Shown here: positions 9,021 through 18,374 of the stretch, piece by piece
Layout: the number at the start of each line of letters is the position of its first letter
Numbering within the stretch: position 1 is the stretch's first letter
Translations under genes and position numbers: made by a program
Assembly: GCF_003944755.1 (NCBI RefSeq)
Contig: NZ_RWGU01000051.1
Location: 248,001 to 312,000, forward strand
From: Rhodovulum robiginosum
GTDB lineage: Bacteria; Pseudomonadota; Alphaproteobacteria; Rhodobacterales; Rhodobacteraceae
DNA: 64,000 nt
Direction of reading: 5' to 3'
Notes under the pieces: generated by a model
The model's input: the letters and a program-made list of their open reading frames with translations, nothing else
Database searches by the model: none
What the model was told of the DNA's origin: nothing

Positions 9021-10013
9021 TTACTTGCCGATCTGGTCGAGAATGTCCTGGCCCCATTCGGCCCCGACATCCTTGAGAACCTCGGGCCAGACATCGGCGC
9101 GGACCTTCGCGGCCATGGCGGCGAGTTGCTCGTCGCTCAGCTCGACCACGTTGGTGCCCAGCTCGTCGGCCAGCCGCTGTTCCCACTTGCCCTGGTCTTC
9201 CTCGGCCACGGTCCAGCGCTGCGCCTCGAACTCTGCCGCGGCGGCTGTCAGGGCCTCCTGATCCTCGGCGTCCAGCTCGGCCATCGAGCCGTTGGAGATG
9301 ATCATGTACCAGACCTCGAAATGGGTGTTCGCGGGGATGTAGGCCTTGGTCACGTCGCGGAACGAGGCGTAATACCCCTCGGCGCCCGAGCCGATCACGC
9401 CGTCGACCACGCCGGTCTGGATCGCGGTGAAGGCCTCGGAGAACGGGATCGGCGACGGGATGTAGCCAAGTGCCTGTCCGGTCAGCTGAAAGCTCTTGAT
9501 GCCGGGCACGCGCACCTTGATGCCGTTCGATTGCGACGGGTCGCCCGGATTCACCGGGTCGGTGTTCAGCGAGATGCCGCCGAAATAGACCGGGTAGGCC
9601 GCCAGCATGGTGATGTCCTGCTCGGCATAGAGGTCGGCCATCACGGTGCGCACGGGGCCGTCCGGGCCGTAGATGGCGCGCGCGTCGTCCCAGCCATTGG
9701 CAAGATACGGAAACGAGCTGATCTGCATGCGCCGGTCGGCGGCGGTGGCGGCGGGCTGCGTGGCCATGTCGATGGCGCCCACGCTGACGCGCTCTTGCAC
9801 GGTCGTGTAGTCGCCCAGCGCGGAGGCCGGGAAGATCTCGATATTCACGTCGCCGCCGGTGGCCTCGGCCACCTCTGCCGCGAAGGTGCGCAACTCCTTG
9901 TCGATCGTGGCGTCCTGGGGGCGCACATGGCTCATCTTGAGGTCCGCCGCGTTGGCGACCCCGGCAAAGGCCATCAGGGCAACCGCGGCCGTTCCGGTCA
10001 GGAAAGTTTTCAT
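9021..10013 (-). CDS. TRAP transporter solute-binding protein (DctP/TAXI-like superfamily)
   Basis: A 330-residue periplasmic receptor. The signal peptide is about residues 1-23 (ending ANA before ADLKMSH). The mature protein has the DctP-fold pattern: ELRTFAAEVAEATGG early, the GIKVRVPG segment with the family's ligand-binding Arg, and TGVVDGVIGSGAEGYY in the second lobe. ATG 10013 follows AGAGGAGACAG. It is downstream of the DctQ and DctM genes and upstream of the dehydrogenase. It would bind the organic-acid, amino-acid or opine substrate and hand it to the membrane subunits using a sodium gradient. Confidence 0.93.
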   Translation of the reverse strand: MKTFLTGTAAVALMAFAGVANAADLKMSHVRPQDATIDKELRTFAAEVAEATGGDVNIEIFPASALGDYTTVQERVSVGAIDMATQPAATAADRRMQISSFPYLANGWDDARAIYGPDGPVRTVMADLYAEQDITMLAAYPVYFGGISLNTDPVNPGDPSQSNGIKVRVPGIKSFQLTGQALGYIPSPIPFSEAFTAIQTGVVDGVIGSGAEGYYASFRDVTKAYIPANTHFEVWYMIISNGSMAELDAEDQEALTAAAAEFEAQRWTVAEEDQGKWEQRLADELGTNVVELSDEQLAAMAAKVRADVWPEVLKDVGAEWGQDILDQIGK

Positions 10014-10044
10014 GTTTCTGTCTCCTCTGTTGGATTGGGGTGGG

Positions 10045-11343
10045 TCAGTAGCCGAATACACGCGGCAGGAAGAGCGACAGGTCGGGCCACAGCGACGTCA
10101 GGAAGACGACGGGCACGTAGCATGTCACGATCAGCACCATCGCGGGCGGGATTACCTTGGTGACCTTCACGTTGCCGATCCGGGCGCCGAGATACAGGAT
10201 CGAGGCATATGGCGGGGTGACGCCGCCCATGGCCGTGTTCACGCCCATGATCGCGGCGAACTGCACCGGGCTGACGCCGATCGCGTTCATAAGCGGCAAC
10301 AAGAGCGGCGCGATCAGGATGATGGCGGTCACGTCGTTGACCACCATGCCGACCAGGAACAGCAGGATGTTGATCATGATCAGCAGCAGCACCTTGTTCT
10401 CGGTGATGCCGAAAATGGCGCTGACAAGGTCCTGCGGGATGCTTTCGTAGACGAACATCTGGCCCAGGATCATCGAGAACAGGATCATGAACATGATCGC
10501 GCCCACGGCGGTCGCGGCCTCCTTGCCGGCGGCAAGAAAGTTGTCCCAGCGCAGCCCCTTGTAGACGAAGAATCCGACCGGGATCGCGTAGATGACGGCC
10601 AGCGCCGCGGCCTCGGTCGGGGTCATGATGCCGCCGTAGATGCCGCCGAGGATCATGATAGGCATCAAGAGCGCGGGCGTCGCGTTGAAGCCGCGGCGCG
10701 CGATCTCGCCGGACAGGTCCTTGAAATTGGGCTTGTCATCGAGGACCAGGTTGAACTTGCGGCTCATCCACAGGTTCACCACCGAGAAGTTGAACATGAT
10801 CAGAAGGCCCGGCCCCAGCGTCGCCAGGAAACAGGCCAGGATCGACGTGTCTGTGACCCAGCCATAGACGATCATCGTCACCGAGGGCGGGATGAGCAGG
10901 CCGAGGATCGAGGAATTGGCAATCAGCGCGGTGGCGTATTCACGCGGATAGCCGCGCTTTTCCATCTCGGGGATCAGCAGCGGCCCGATCGCGGCGATGC
11001 CGGTCAGCCCCGAGCCGGAGATCGCCCCGATCACCGCGCAGGACACCGCGGCCACCACGCCAAGCCCGCCGCGCACATGCCCCACGAACGCGTTGACGAA
11101 ACGTAGCAGCGAGGCCGCGATGCCGGATTCCGACATGATCGTGCCCGCCAGCACGAAGAGCGGGATGGCCAGCAGCACCGGGTTGCCGAGTTGCTGAAAC
11201 CCCCAGAGCATCATGCCCTTCATCGTCACGTCGCCGATGAAATACATCACCATCAGCGCCGCGCCAAAGCAGTAGGGCAGCGGCACGCCCAGCGTGAGCG
11301 TCAGCACCAGGACGGCAATGGCCAGAAGGGCGATCTCGATCAT
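10045..11343 (-). CDS. TRAP transporter large permease (DctM)
   Basis: A 432-residue polytopic membrane protein of normal DctM length with about 12 hydrophobic segments. Recognisable family segments include SGLTGIAAIGPLLIPEMEKRG, ILGLLIPPSVTMIVYG and GGVTPPYASILYLGA. The ATG at 11343 overlaps the TGA of the DctQ gene (ATGA). It is the ion-coupled translocation subunit; the open frame upstream of 11343 belongs to DctQ and was excluded. Confidence 0.95.
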   Translation of the reverse strand: MIEIALLAIAVLVLTLTLGVPLPYCFGAALMVMYFIGDVTMKGMMLWGFQQLGNPVLLAIPLFVLAGTIMSESGIAASLLRFVNAFVGHVRGGLGVVAAVSCAVIGAISGSGLTGIAAIGPLLIPEMEKRGYPREYATALIANSSILGLLIPPSVTMIVYGWVTDTSILACFLATLGPGLLIMFNFSVVNLWMSRKFNLVLDDKPNFKDLSGEIARRGFNATPALLMPIMILGGIYGGIMTPTEAAALAVIYAIPVGFFVYKGLRWDNFLAAGKEAATAVGAIMFMILFSMILGQMFVYESIPQDLVSAIFGITENKVLLLIMINILLFLVGMVVNDVTAIILIAPLLLPLMNAIGVSPVQFAAIMGVNTAMGGVTPPYASILYLGARIGNVKVTKVIPPAMVLIVTCYVPVVFLTSLWPDLSLFLPRVFGY

Positions 11344-11810
11344 TGGGCGGCTCCGCGTGAAAGGGTGCGGACATGGCGCCAGAGGTGCCAGGCCGTGTAG
11401 AGCATCATCAGGACAAGGCCGACCACCAGCGCGACGTCCGAATAGAAGGTCGGGATGTAGAGGGTCGGGCTTTCCTTCCAGACGCGCCAGGCGTAGCGCG
11501 TGTACTCCCAGGCCCAGCTCAACAGCCACAGGCCAATGATCAGGCTGATGATCTCGCCGACGATGGCCAGGATGGTGTGCTGGCGCTTGGTCCTGAGGAA
11601 GATCTCCAGGACATTGGCCCGGATATGCGTGTTCTCGCGCGAGGCGTTCACCGCGCCCAGCATGTAAAGCCAGAGCGTGGGATAGAGCATCGTCTCTTCC
11701 AATCCCATGACAGGGATCTGCAGGACGTAGCGTGTGATCACCTGCACGAACTGGCCGAGTGCGACAATGCCGATCAGTGCGGTCAGCAGGTACTTCGCAA
11801 AACTGTCCAT
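11340..11810 (-). CDS. TRAP transporter small permease (DctQ)
   Basis: A 156-residue membrane protein with four hydrophobic segments (about residues 7-27, 38-60, 80-105 and 120-145), typical of DctQ. The family's central MLYPTLWLYMLGAVNASREN stretch is clear. ATG 11810 follows TTGGAGGGGATCT. First gene of the minus-strand transporter/dehydrogenase operon; its 5' end faces the LysR-type gene across about 110 bp. It pairs with DctM in the membrane. Confidence 0.93.
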   Translation of the reverse strand: MDSFAKYLLTALIGIVALGQFVQVITRYVLQIPVMGLEETMLYPTLWLYMLGAVNASRENTHIRANVLEIFLRTKRQHTILAIVGEIISLIIGLWLLSWAWEYTRYAWRVWKESPTLYIPTFYSDVALVVGLVLMMLYTAWHLWRHVRTLSRGAAQ

Positions 11811-11865
11811 AGATCCCCTCCAACGCCGCGCGGGCATCGATGGTTGAGGATTTCACTGGACAGTA

Positions 11866-11917
11866 CCCATAAAATCAATTTGAAAATTTGAGTGACTTCA
11901 TCAATGCAGTTTATGGG
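11866..11917. promoter_or_regulatory. Inverted repeat between the TRAP operon and its LysR gene, candidate operator
   Basis: Perfect 8-bp arms CCCATAAA (11866-11873) and TTTATGGG (11910-11917) flank 36 AT-rich bases in the divergent intergenic region. The spacing and place fit a LysR-type two-site operator/activation region controlling both directions. The repeat ends just before the preferred LysR start at 11924. Confidence 0.5.
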
Positions 11918-11923
11918 CGTGCC

Positions 11924-12859
11924 TTGAACCTTTCGATACGCCAGATCGCAACCTTTCGAGAAGTCATGCGCAGCGGGTCGATCTCGCAAGCGGCGCGGAC
12001 CGTCGGCCGCACGCAGCCGGCCGTCAGCACGATGATCGCAACGATGGAGCAGGAACTCGGTTTCCCGCTCTTTATTCGAGAACAGGGCAAACTGACGCCG
12101 ACACCCGAGGCGCATTTCTTTCTGGAGGAAGCCGATGCGATCCTGACCCGCGTCGAGCGCACCAAGCACACGCTCAGCCGGATCCGGGCACTGGAAACGG
12201 GCAAGCTGCGCATCGCCTGCCATCCGGCTGCGTCGGACCAGTTCCTGCCCCATCTCCTGACGGAGTTCCTGAAAGGCAGATCCGAGATCGAGATCGTTTT
12301 CAACATGCGGTCATCGGACCTCATCGAGGACCTCGTGGCCTCTCAACAATTCGATATCGGCTTTTCCGAAACGCCCAGGCGGCGTGCATCGATCAAACAG
12401 ACGGATTTCGACCTGGAATGCGTCTGCATCATGCCGGCCGATGATCCGCTAGCGAGCAAGGATGTGATTGCGCCCGACGATCTGGACGGCAAGCCGATGG
12501 CCATTCTGTTCGACGACCATCCAACGGCGATCCAGACCGAGGCTGCGTTTCGGATGTCCGGCCGGCGTTTCAACAAGCGTCTGGAACTGCGCACATTTCT
12601 GCCTGGCCTCCAATTCGTGGCCGCCGGCTATTGCTACATGATCTGCGATATGATCACGGCCTACAGCCACTTGCTGCAAACGCCACGCCCCGCACGCCTT
12701 GTCATCCGGCGGTTCCGGCCGAGGATCAGCAACAGCGTGTCGATCCTGACCCCCGGCTACGTGACACAGGCCCAGATCGCACAGGCGTTTTCGGCCTATC
12801 TCGAGGATGCGATCGAGACCATGCAGCAGCGCATGGTCGATCTGCTCAGTTCAACCTGA
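11924..12859 (+). CDS. LysR family transcriptional regulator
   Basis: A 311-residue regulator: N-terminal winged helix-turn-helix (residues about 1-60; FREVMRSGSISQAARTVGRTQPAVS is the HTH region) and a C-terminal periplasmic-binding-like effector domain. The usual ATG is missing. TTG 11924 places the HTH at the normal distance from the start and leaves the inverted repeat 11866-11917 outside the gene. TTG 11888 would add 12 residues and is the alternative. It is divergent from the TRAP/dehydrogenase operon, so it most likely activates that operon in response to the substrate or an intermediate (inference). Confidence 0.85.
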   Translation: MNLSIRQIATFREVMRSGSISQAARTVGRTQPAVSTMIATMEQELGFPLFIREQGKLTPTPEAHFFLEEADAILTRVERTKHTLSRIRALETGKLRIACHPAASDQFLPHLLTEFLKGRSEIEIVFNMRSSDLIEDLVASQQFDIGFSETPRRRASIKQTDFDLECVCIMPADDPLASKDVIAPDDLDGKPMAILFDDHPTAIQTEAAFRMSGRRFNKRLELRTFLPGLQFVAAGYCYMICDMITAYSHLLQTPRPARLVIRRFRPRISNSVSILTPGYVTQAQIAQAFSAYLEDAIETMQQRMVDLLSST

Positions 12860-13241
12860 GCGATCCGTGGCGCATTCGTTGCGGCGCCGCCGCCGAAAAG
12901 TCCGTGATCCCGGCGCCCGACCCCCAACCGGTTCGTCACATAACCCGCGAAAGTAGGGTCCGCGCCGACGATGGCGGGCCGGCTCCGGCGCTTTGCAAGG
13001 GAGTTTGCGTTGATGGCGTTCCGGTGCGCCGGCCCCCGTCTTGCCGCGATGCCGTGCGGCAAGAAGCCGTTCAAATCTGCGTCAGACGGGCGATTGGCGG
13101 TTTGAAGATCACAGAATGCGCCCGTTTCGAGTATCATCAATCAAGGGGGCTTTGCCTCCCCGTTGGATCGGCTCGAACGCGGCACGTCGCGGCTGGTCGG
13201 CGGGGCGTCGAGAAACAGGATCGAGCAAAAAAGGGCAGGAC
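12860..13241. other. 382-bp intergenic region, no gene seen
   Basis: Both strands were read. Short open frames here lack ribosome sites and carry Arg/Pro-rich GC-shadow residues. I see no RNA gene or clear terminator. It should contain the promoter of the lytic transglycosylase gene. Confidence 0.5.
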
Positions 13242-14474
13242 GTGAAACTTTCGAGAAGAACCGTGATTTCGGGCCTTGCGACGACGATGTTTTCGGGCTG
13301 TGTCGGCGAGCAGAGCCTGCCGACGGTGTCGCAATCCTCAATCAGGCCGGTGCCGAACCCGGCCTTCGATGCCTGGGTTGCCAGCTTCCGCTTGCAGGCC
13401 GCGGCGCGGGGGCTTTCGCAGCAGACACTCGATCGTGCTTTCCGTAGCGTCGGCTACCTTCCCGCCGTGATCGAGAAAGACCGAAGTCAGACCGAGTTCA
13501 CGCGAAGCCTTGAGGATTACATCGCGATCGCCGCCTCGGACGAACGGATCAGCAAGGGGCGTGCCGCGCTGGCGCGACAGGCAAGAACACTGGCGGCCAT
13601 CGAGGCGCGGTACGGTGTGGCCCCCGAGGTCGTGACGGCGATCTGGGGACTCGAGAGCAAATACGGCGAGCGCCGCGGCGACATCCCGGTGATCTCGGCC
13701 CTTTCGACGCTTGCCTTCGAAGGGCGGCGCGGCGCGTTCTTCGAAGGGCAGTTGATCGCGGCGCTGAAAATCCTCGAGCGTGGCGACATCACGCTGGCGC
13801 GGATGACCGGAAGCTGGGCCGGCGCGATGGGCCACACCCAGTTCATTCCCACCTCCTACCAGGCCTATGCCGTCGATTTCACCGGCGACGGGCGGCGTGA
13901 CATCTGGTCCGACGACCCGGCCGACGCGTTGGCCTCGACCGCGGCCTATCTGCAAAGATCGGGCTGGCGGTCGGGCCAGCCCTGGGGGATGGAGGTGCGC
14001 CTGAACGCCGGGTTCGATGCCGGACTGACCGGGCGCGGCAACGCGCGCCGGTCCACCGCCTGGGCAGGGATGGGGGTGACCGACACCGCCGGGCGCCCGC
14101 TGCCTGACCACGGATCGGCGGCGATCCTGATCCCGCAAGGCCGGCGCGGACCGGCCTTTGCCGTGTTCCGCAACTTCAACGTCATCCTTCGCTACAACAA
14201 CGCCGAAAAATACGGGATCGGCGTCGGTCACCTTGCCGACCGTCTCGCGGGCAAGCCGCCGCTCCAGGCGGGTTTTCCGCCCGACGAGCGCGGCATGACC
14301 ATCGACGACCGAAAGGAACTGCAGCGCCGGCTGACGGCGCGCGGTTTCGACACGCAGGGCGCGGACGGGGTGATCGGCCCGGACACAACGGCCGCGATCA
14401 GGGGCTACCAGGCGCGTGCCGGCCTGCCGGTCGACGGCGAGCCCTCGCTTGCTCTGCTGGCAAGGCTGCAATAG
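13242..14474 (+). CDS. Lytic murein transglycosylase (MltB/SLT_2 family) with C-terminal peptidoglycan-binding domain
   Basis: A 410-residue envelope protein. An N-terminal export signal ends in FSGC at about residues 18-21, a possible lipoprotein cleavage site. Residues about 40-330 form the MltB-type catalytic domain, with the catalytic Glu in AIWGLESKYG and the substrate-groove motif AGAMGHTQFIPTSY. The last 65 residues are a PG_binding_1 domain (ELQRRLTARGFDTQGADG). GTG 13242 is chosen because the signal peptide starts there. It cleaves glycan strands between MurNAc and GlcNAc, giving 1,6-anhydro ends. Confidence 0.9.
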   Translation: MKLSRRTVISGLATTMFSGCVGEQSLPTVSQSSIRPVPNPAFDAWVASFRLQAAARGLSQQTLDRAFRSVGYLPAVIEKDRSQTEFTRSLEDYIAIAASDERISKGRAALARQARTLAAIEARYGVAPEVVTAIWGLESKYGERRGDIPVISALSTLAFEGRRGAFFEGQLIAALKILERGDITLARMTGSWAGAMGHTQFIPTSYQAYAVDFTGDGRRDIWSDDPADALASTAAYLQRSGWRSGQPWGMEVRLNAGFDAGLTGRGNARRSTAWAGMGVTDTAGRPLPDHGSAAILIPQGRRGPAFAVFRNFNVILRYNNAEKYGIGVGHLADRLAGKPPLQAGFPPDERGMTIDDRKELQRRLTARGFDTQGADGVIGPDTTAAIRGYQARAGLPVDGEPSLALLARLQ

Positions 14475-14559
14475 GTCACGGCAGACGTGTCGGCGTGAGG
14501 TTTTCCGAAGGGATGCACCCCCCACGCAAAAGCCGAAGTAAAAAAGATTTATGGGGATA

Positions 14560-14646
14560 TGGTGCCCAGGAGAGGACTCGAACCTCCACGTCCGTACGGA
14601 CACTAGCACCTGAAGCTAGCGCGTCTACCAATTCCGCCACCTGGGC
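14560..14646 (-). tRNA. tRNA-Leu (anticodon CAG), CCA encoded
   Basis: On the minus strand a class II tRNA folds. The acceptor stem is GCCCAGG paired with CCTGGGC. The anticodon arm is CTAGC-TTCAGGT-GCTAG with anticodon CAG, followed by a variable arm around GTCCGTACGGAC. The T arm is GAGGTTCGAGTCCTC. Discriminator A and CCA are encoded (bases 14563-14560). The long variable arm and the GGTAGACGCG D loop are typical of tRNA-Leu. Confidence 0.96.
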
Positions 14647-14797
14647 AGGTGTCGTGGAGCGGTCTGATATATCCGGCGCCGGGTGGTGTCAACGGGTGTT
14701 CGCAGCGCCGGGGCCACGTCGCGCGATCGCGGCTTGTTCCGTTCGGGTCGCAGCTATATTCCTGCTTGCAACCAGTTGAACGGGAGGCCCCCACGCC

Positions 14798-15790
14798 ATG
14801 TCGAAACTCGTTACCATTTACGGCGGATCCGGTTTCGTGGGGCGTTACATCGTCCAGCGCATGGCGCAGGCGGGCTGGCGGGTGCGGGTGGCGGTGCGCC
14901 GGCCCAACGAGGCGCTTTTCGTCAAGACCTACGGCGCGGTGGGCCAGGTCGAGCCGGTGCTGTGCAACATCCGCGATTCCGATTCGGTGCGCCGGGCGTT
15001 GCAGGGCTCCGACGTGGCGGTCAACTGCGTGGGCATCCTCAACGAGATTGGGCGAAACACGTTCGGTCTGGTGCAGTATCACGGCGCGCGGCATATCGCC
15101 GAGGCCTGTGCCGAGATGGGCATATCGCGTCTGGTGCAGATTTCGGCCATCGGGGCCGATCCGAAATCGAAAAGCGTCTACGCCGAGACCAAGGGTCGGG
15201 CCGAAGAGGTGGTGCGCGCGCACTGCCCCGATGCGGTGATCCTGCGCCCCTCGGTGGTCTTCGGCCCCGAGGACCAGTTCTTTAACCGCTTTGCCGCGCA
15301 GGCGCGGTTCACCCCCGTGCTGCCCGTCGTCGGCGGCGCGACAAGGTTTCAGCCGGTCTACGTCGACGATGTGGCGCGCGCGGCGGCCATGGCGGCGCTG
15401 GGCCAGGCCAAGCCGGGCATCTACGAGTTGGGCGGACCCGAGACCCGGCCCTTCGCCGACCTGATCGAGGAGATGCTCGACGTGATCCGCCGGCCGGGCG
15501 TTCTGGTGCTGAACCTGCCGTTTTTCGTGGGCAGCGCGATGGGCACGTTCTTCGACCTCGTCCAGTCGATGACGGGGGGGCTGTTTACCAACACGATGAT
15601 CACCCGCGACCAGGTCAGGAACCTTGCCCGAGACAACGTGGTGTCGCCGGGTGCGATGGGCTTTGCCGAGCTGGGGATAGAGCCTGTCTCGGTGGGCGCG
15701 GTCCTGCCCGAATACCTGTGGCGCTTTCGCCCCGGCGGGCAGTATTCCGACATCCGCGAGTCGGCCAAGAACCTCAAGGTTCAGAAATAG
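14798..15790 (+). CDS. Complex I NDUFA9-family NAD(P)-binding protein
   Basis: A 330-residue atypical short-chain dehydrogenase/epimerase. The NAD(P) motif GGSGFVGRYIVQRM starts near residue 9; a YAETK (YxxxK) motif is present. The family segment VVFGPEDQFFNRFA and the QPVYVDDVA segment match the NDUFA9-like proteins associated with complex I assembly and stability in mitochondria and alphaproteobacteria. ATG 14798 follows CGGGAGG. It converges on uppP with a 10-bp overlap of the 3' ends. An enzymatic role is not established for the family. Confidence 0.88.
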   Translation: MSKLVTIYGGSGFVGRYIVQRMAQAGWRVRVAVRRPNEALFVKTYGAVGQVEPVLCNIRDSDSVRRALQGSDVAVNCVGILNEIGRNTFGLVQYHGARHIAEACAEMGISRLVQISAIGADPKSKSVYAETKGRAEEVVRAHCPDAVILRPSVVFGPEDQFFNRFAAQARFTPVLPVVGGATRFQPVYVDDVARAAAMAALGQAKPGIYELGGPETRPFADLIEEMLDVIRRPGVLVLNLPFFVGSAMGTFFDLVQSMTGGLFTNTMITRDQVRNLARDNVVSPGAMGFAELGIEPVSVGAVLPEYLWRFRPGGQYSDIRESAKNLKVQK

Positions 15791-16584
15791 GCGATGCCCA
15801 GCAGGACCAGCCCGAGGATCACCCGGTAGATCACGTAGGGCAGAAAGCTGACCGTGCGGGTCAGGCGCATCATCACCGCCAGCGCCAGGAGCGCCGAGAG
15901 AAAGGCGAAGACCGCCGCGATCGCCCCGTCGCGCGCGGCGGACATGTCGGCGGTGACCGCCACGTCGGCGCCGAGCAGAACGCCAGAGGCCAGGATCGTG
16001 GGGATCGACATCAGCATCGCCAGCCGCGCCGCGTCCTCGCGCGCATAGCCCAGCGCCCGGGCACCGGTGATGGTGATGCCCGAGCGCGATGTGCCGGGGA
16101 TCAGCGCGATGGCCTGCCAAAGCCCCATGATGACCGCGTGCTTCAGCGTCCAGGCCGGCGCGGCGCGGGTCTGCGGCGACCGGGCGTCGAACCAGTAGAG
16201 CACGAGCCCGAAGATCAGCATCGTCCAGCCGATCACGGCGGTCGAGCGCATCGCCTCGTCGAAGCCCGCCAGCTTGATCGCCAGCCCCAGCGCCATCACG
16301 GGGATGGTGGCCACGATCAGGCACAGCGCCAGAAACGCGCCGGGCGTGTCGATCTGGCCGCGCAGGAGGCGGACCAGCCCGCCCGCCGCGCGCGCGACGT
16401 CGGACCAGAAATAGAGGATCACCGCGCCCAGCGTGCCCACATGCACCGCGACGTCGATCACCAGGCCCTGATCGGCGAGCCCGGTCAGGTTGGGCAACAG
16501 AATCAGGTGGCCCGATGACGAGATCGGCAGGAACTCGGTAATCCCCTGGATGACCGCGATCAGTAGAAGATGATAAAGTGCCAT
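15781..16584 (-). CDS. uppP: Undecaprenyl-diphosphatase (UppP/BacA)
   Basis: A 267-residue inner-membrane phosphatase of normal family length that recycles undecaprenyl pyrophosphate to the monophosphate carrier used for peptidoglycan and polysaccharide export. Both signature motifs are present: the Glu-rich motif GITEFLPISSSGHLIL near residue 15 and PGTSRSGITI in the second half. ATG 16584 puts the first transmembrane segment at the usual place; the frame continues 22 codons further upstream, a possible longer start. No strong ribosome site is visible for either. Confidence 0.93.
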   Translation of the reverse strand: MALYHLLLIAVIQGITEFLPISSSGHLILLPNLTGLADQGLVIDVAVHVGTLGAVILYFWSDVARAAGGLVRLLRGQIDTPGAFLALCLIVATIPVMALGLAIKLAGFDEAMRSTAVIGWTMLIFGLVLYWFDARSPQTRAAPAWTLKHAVIMGLWQAIALIPGTSRSGITITGARALGYAREDAARLAMLMSIPTILASGVLLGADVAVTADMSAARDGAIAAVFAFLSALLALAVMMRLTRTVSFLPYVIYRVILGLVLLGIAYF

Positions 16585-16700
16585 GGGTGCCAACACTGCC
16601 GCAGGAACGCGCACACCATAGTGGGCTGATTCGATAAGGAAAGCGGGCATTTGGGTAACATGTGCTTACCTAAAAAGTGCTGCGGCTGTATCCACACCGC

Positions 16701-16729
16701 TTGTGAAGACGAAAATATTTTTATATAGG
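16701..16729 (+). promoter_or_regulatory. Candidate sigma-70 promoter for the glutamate synthase operon
   Basis: TTGTGA (16701-16706) and TATAGG (16724-16729) are 17 bp apart in an AT-rich stretch unusual for this genome, about 80 bp before gltD. An inverted repeat GGTAA-N7-TTACC at 16654-16670 lies upstream and could bind a regulator. Confidence 0.45.
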
Positions 16730-16807
16730 TCAGCAATAATGACTTTTATTTGCGCCCGAACCTCCGTATAGAGGCGCTTCGAAAGAATTGGTCGGGAGGA
16801 GTCCGTC

Positions 16808-18241
16808 ATGACGAAGCAGAAGATGCTTCAGTTCGTGGATGTTGCGAAGGAGATGCCGGAAAAACGGGCTCCGAATCTGCGGGCGCAGGACTTTGACGAG
16901 ATTTACGCCGAGTACGGCGATGCCAAGGCGGCCGAGCAGTCCGGGCGCTGCAGCCAGTGTGGTGTGCCCTATTGCCAATCGCATTGCCCGCTGCACAACA
17001 ACATTCCCGACTGGCTGCGCCTGACCGCCGAAGGCCGCCTGGAAGAGGCCTACGCGATGAGCCAGGCCACCAACACCTTCCCGGAAATCTGCGGCCGAAT
17101 CTGCCCGCAGGACCGCCTGTGCGAGGGCAATTGCGTGATCGAAAAGTCGGGCCACGGCACGGTCACCATCGGCTCGGTCGAGAAATACATCACCGACACC
17201 GCGTGGGAACGCGGCTGGGTCAAACCCATCGCGCCGACCTCCGAGCGGGGCGAGAGCGTGGGGATCATCGGCGCGGGGCCCGGCGGGCTGGCCGCGGCAG
17301 ACGCCCTGCGCCGGGCCGGCGTGCAGGTCACCGTTTACGACCGCCACGACCGCGCCGGCGGGCTGATGACCTATGGCATCCCCGGCTTCAAGCTGGAGAA
17401 AGAGGTGGTCATGCGCCGCGTCGAGCAGCTGGAACAGAGCGGGGCCGAGTTCGTGCTGAACTGCGATGTCGGCACCGATATCAGCTTTGACGCGATCCGC
17501 GGCAAGCATGACGCGGTGCTGGTCGCCACCGGCGTCTACAAGTCGCGCTCGCTGCAGGCCCCCGGCGTGGGCGCGGCGGGTGTCGTGCGCGCGCTCGACT
17601 ATCTCACCGCGTCGAACCGCATCGGTTTCGGCGACGCGGTGCCCGAATACGAAAACGGCGAGCTCGACGCCCACGGCAAGCGCGTGGTGGTGATCGGCGG
17701 CGGTGACACCGCGATGGACTGCGTGCGCACGGCGATCCGGCAGGGCGCGGCCTCGGTCAAATGCCTGTACCGCCGCGACAGGGCCAACATGCCGGGCAGC
17801 CAGCGCGAAGTGCAGAACGCCGAGGAAGAGGGTGTCGAATTCGTCTGGCTGACCGCCCCCAAGGGCTTTGTCGGCGACCCGGTCGAGGGCGTGATGGTGC
17901 AACGGATGCGCCTTGGCCCGCCCGACGCGACCGGCCGCCAGACGCCCGAGGTGATCGAGGGCGCCGATTACACCGAAGACGCCGATATCGTGATCAAGGC
18001 GCTGGGCTTCGAGCCAGAGGACCTGCCGACGCTGTGGCACGAGACCGCGCTGGAAGTCACCCGCTGGGGCACGATCAAGGCCGATTTCCGCAGCCACGAA
18101 ACCTCGCTTCCCGGCGTCTATGCCGTGGGTGACATCGTGCGCGGCGCCAGCCTCGTCGTCTGGGCGATCCGCGATGGGCGCGAGGCGGCCGACAGCATTC
18201 TAGAGTACCTGGCCCAACCGGCGCAGGTGGCGGCCGAGTGA
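16808..18241 (+). CDS. gltD: Glutamate synthase small subunit (NADPH-dependent)
   Basis: A 477-residue GltD. N-terminal cysteines for two [4Fe-4S] clusters are seen in CSQCGVPYCQSHCPLHNNIP and CGRICPQDRLCEGNC. Two dinucleotide folds follow: FAD (IIGAGPGGLAAADALRRAG, about residue 150) and NADPH (VVVIGGGDTAMDC, about residue 296). The GAVGDI-type C-terminal FAD motif appears as YAVGDIVRGASLVVWAI. GTCGGGAGGAG precedes the ATG. It supplies electrons from NADPH to GltB. Unusually, it precedes gltB and is separated from it by a GFA-family gene. Confidence 0.97.
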   Translation: MTKQKMLQFVDVAKEMPEKRAPNLRAQDFDEIYAEYGDAKAAEQSGRCSQCGVPYCQSHCPLHNNIPDWLRLTAEGRLEEAYAMSQATNTFPEICGRICPQDRLCEGNCVIEKSGHGTVTIGSVEKYITDTAWERGWVKPIAPTSERGESVGIIGAGPGGLAAADALRRAGVQVTVYDRHDRAGGLMTYGIPGFKLEKEVVMRRVEQLEQSGAEFVLNCDVGTDISFDAIRGKHDAVLVATGVYKSRSLQAPGVGAAGVVRALDYLTASNRIGFGDAVPEYENGELDAHGKRVVVIGGGDTAMDCVRTAIRQGAASVKCLYRRDRANMPGSQREVQNAEEEGVEFVWLTAPKGFVGDPVEGVMVQRMRLGPPDATGRQTPEVIEGADYTEDADIVIKALGFEPEDLPTLWHETALEVTRWGTIKADFRSHETSLPGVYAVGDIVRGASLVVWAIRDGREAADSILEYLAQPAQVAAE

Positions 18242-18374
18242 CCGCCCGGGAGGCATCTGCAAGGCGATTTCGAAAACCTGGTTTTCTTCGGACTTCCATC
18301 GGACCTTTTGCAGGCGCCCCCGCCGACCGACGGACAAGCAGGACAGCACGCCTGACCCGGAGTGTTGAGAAAGA

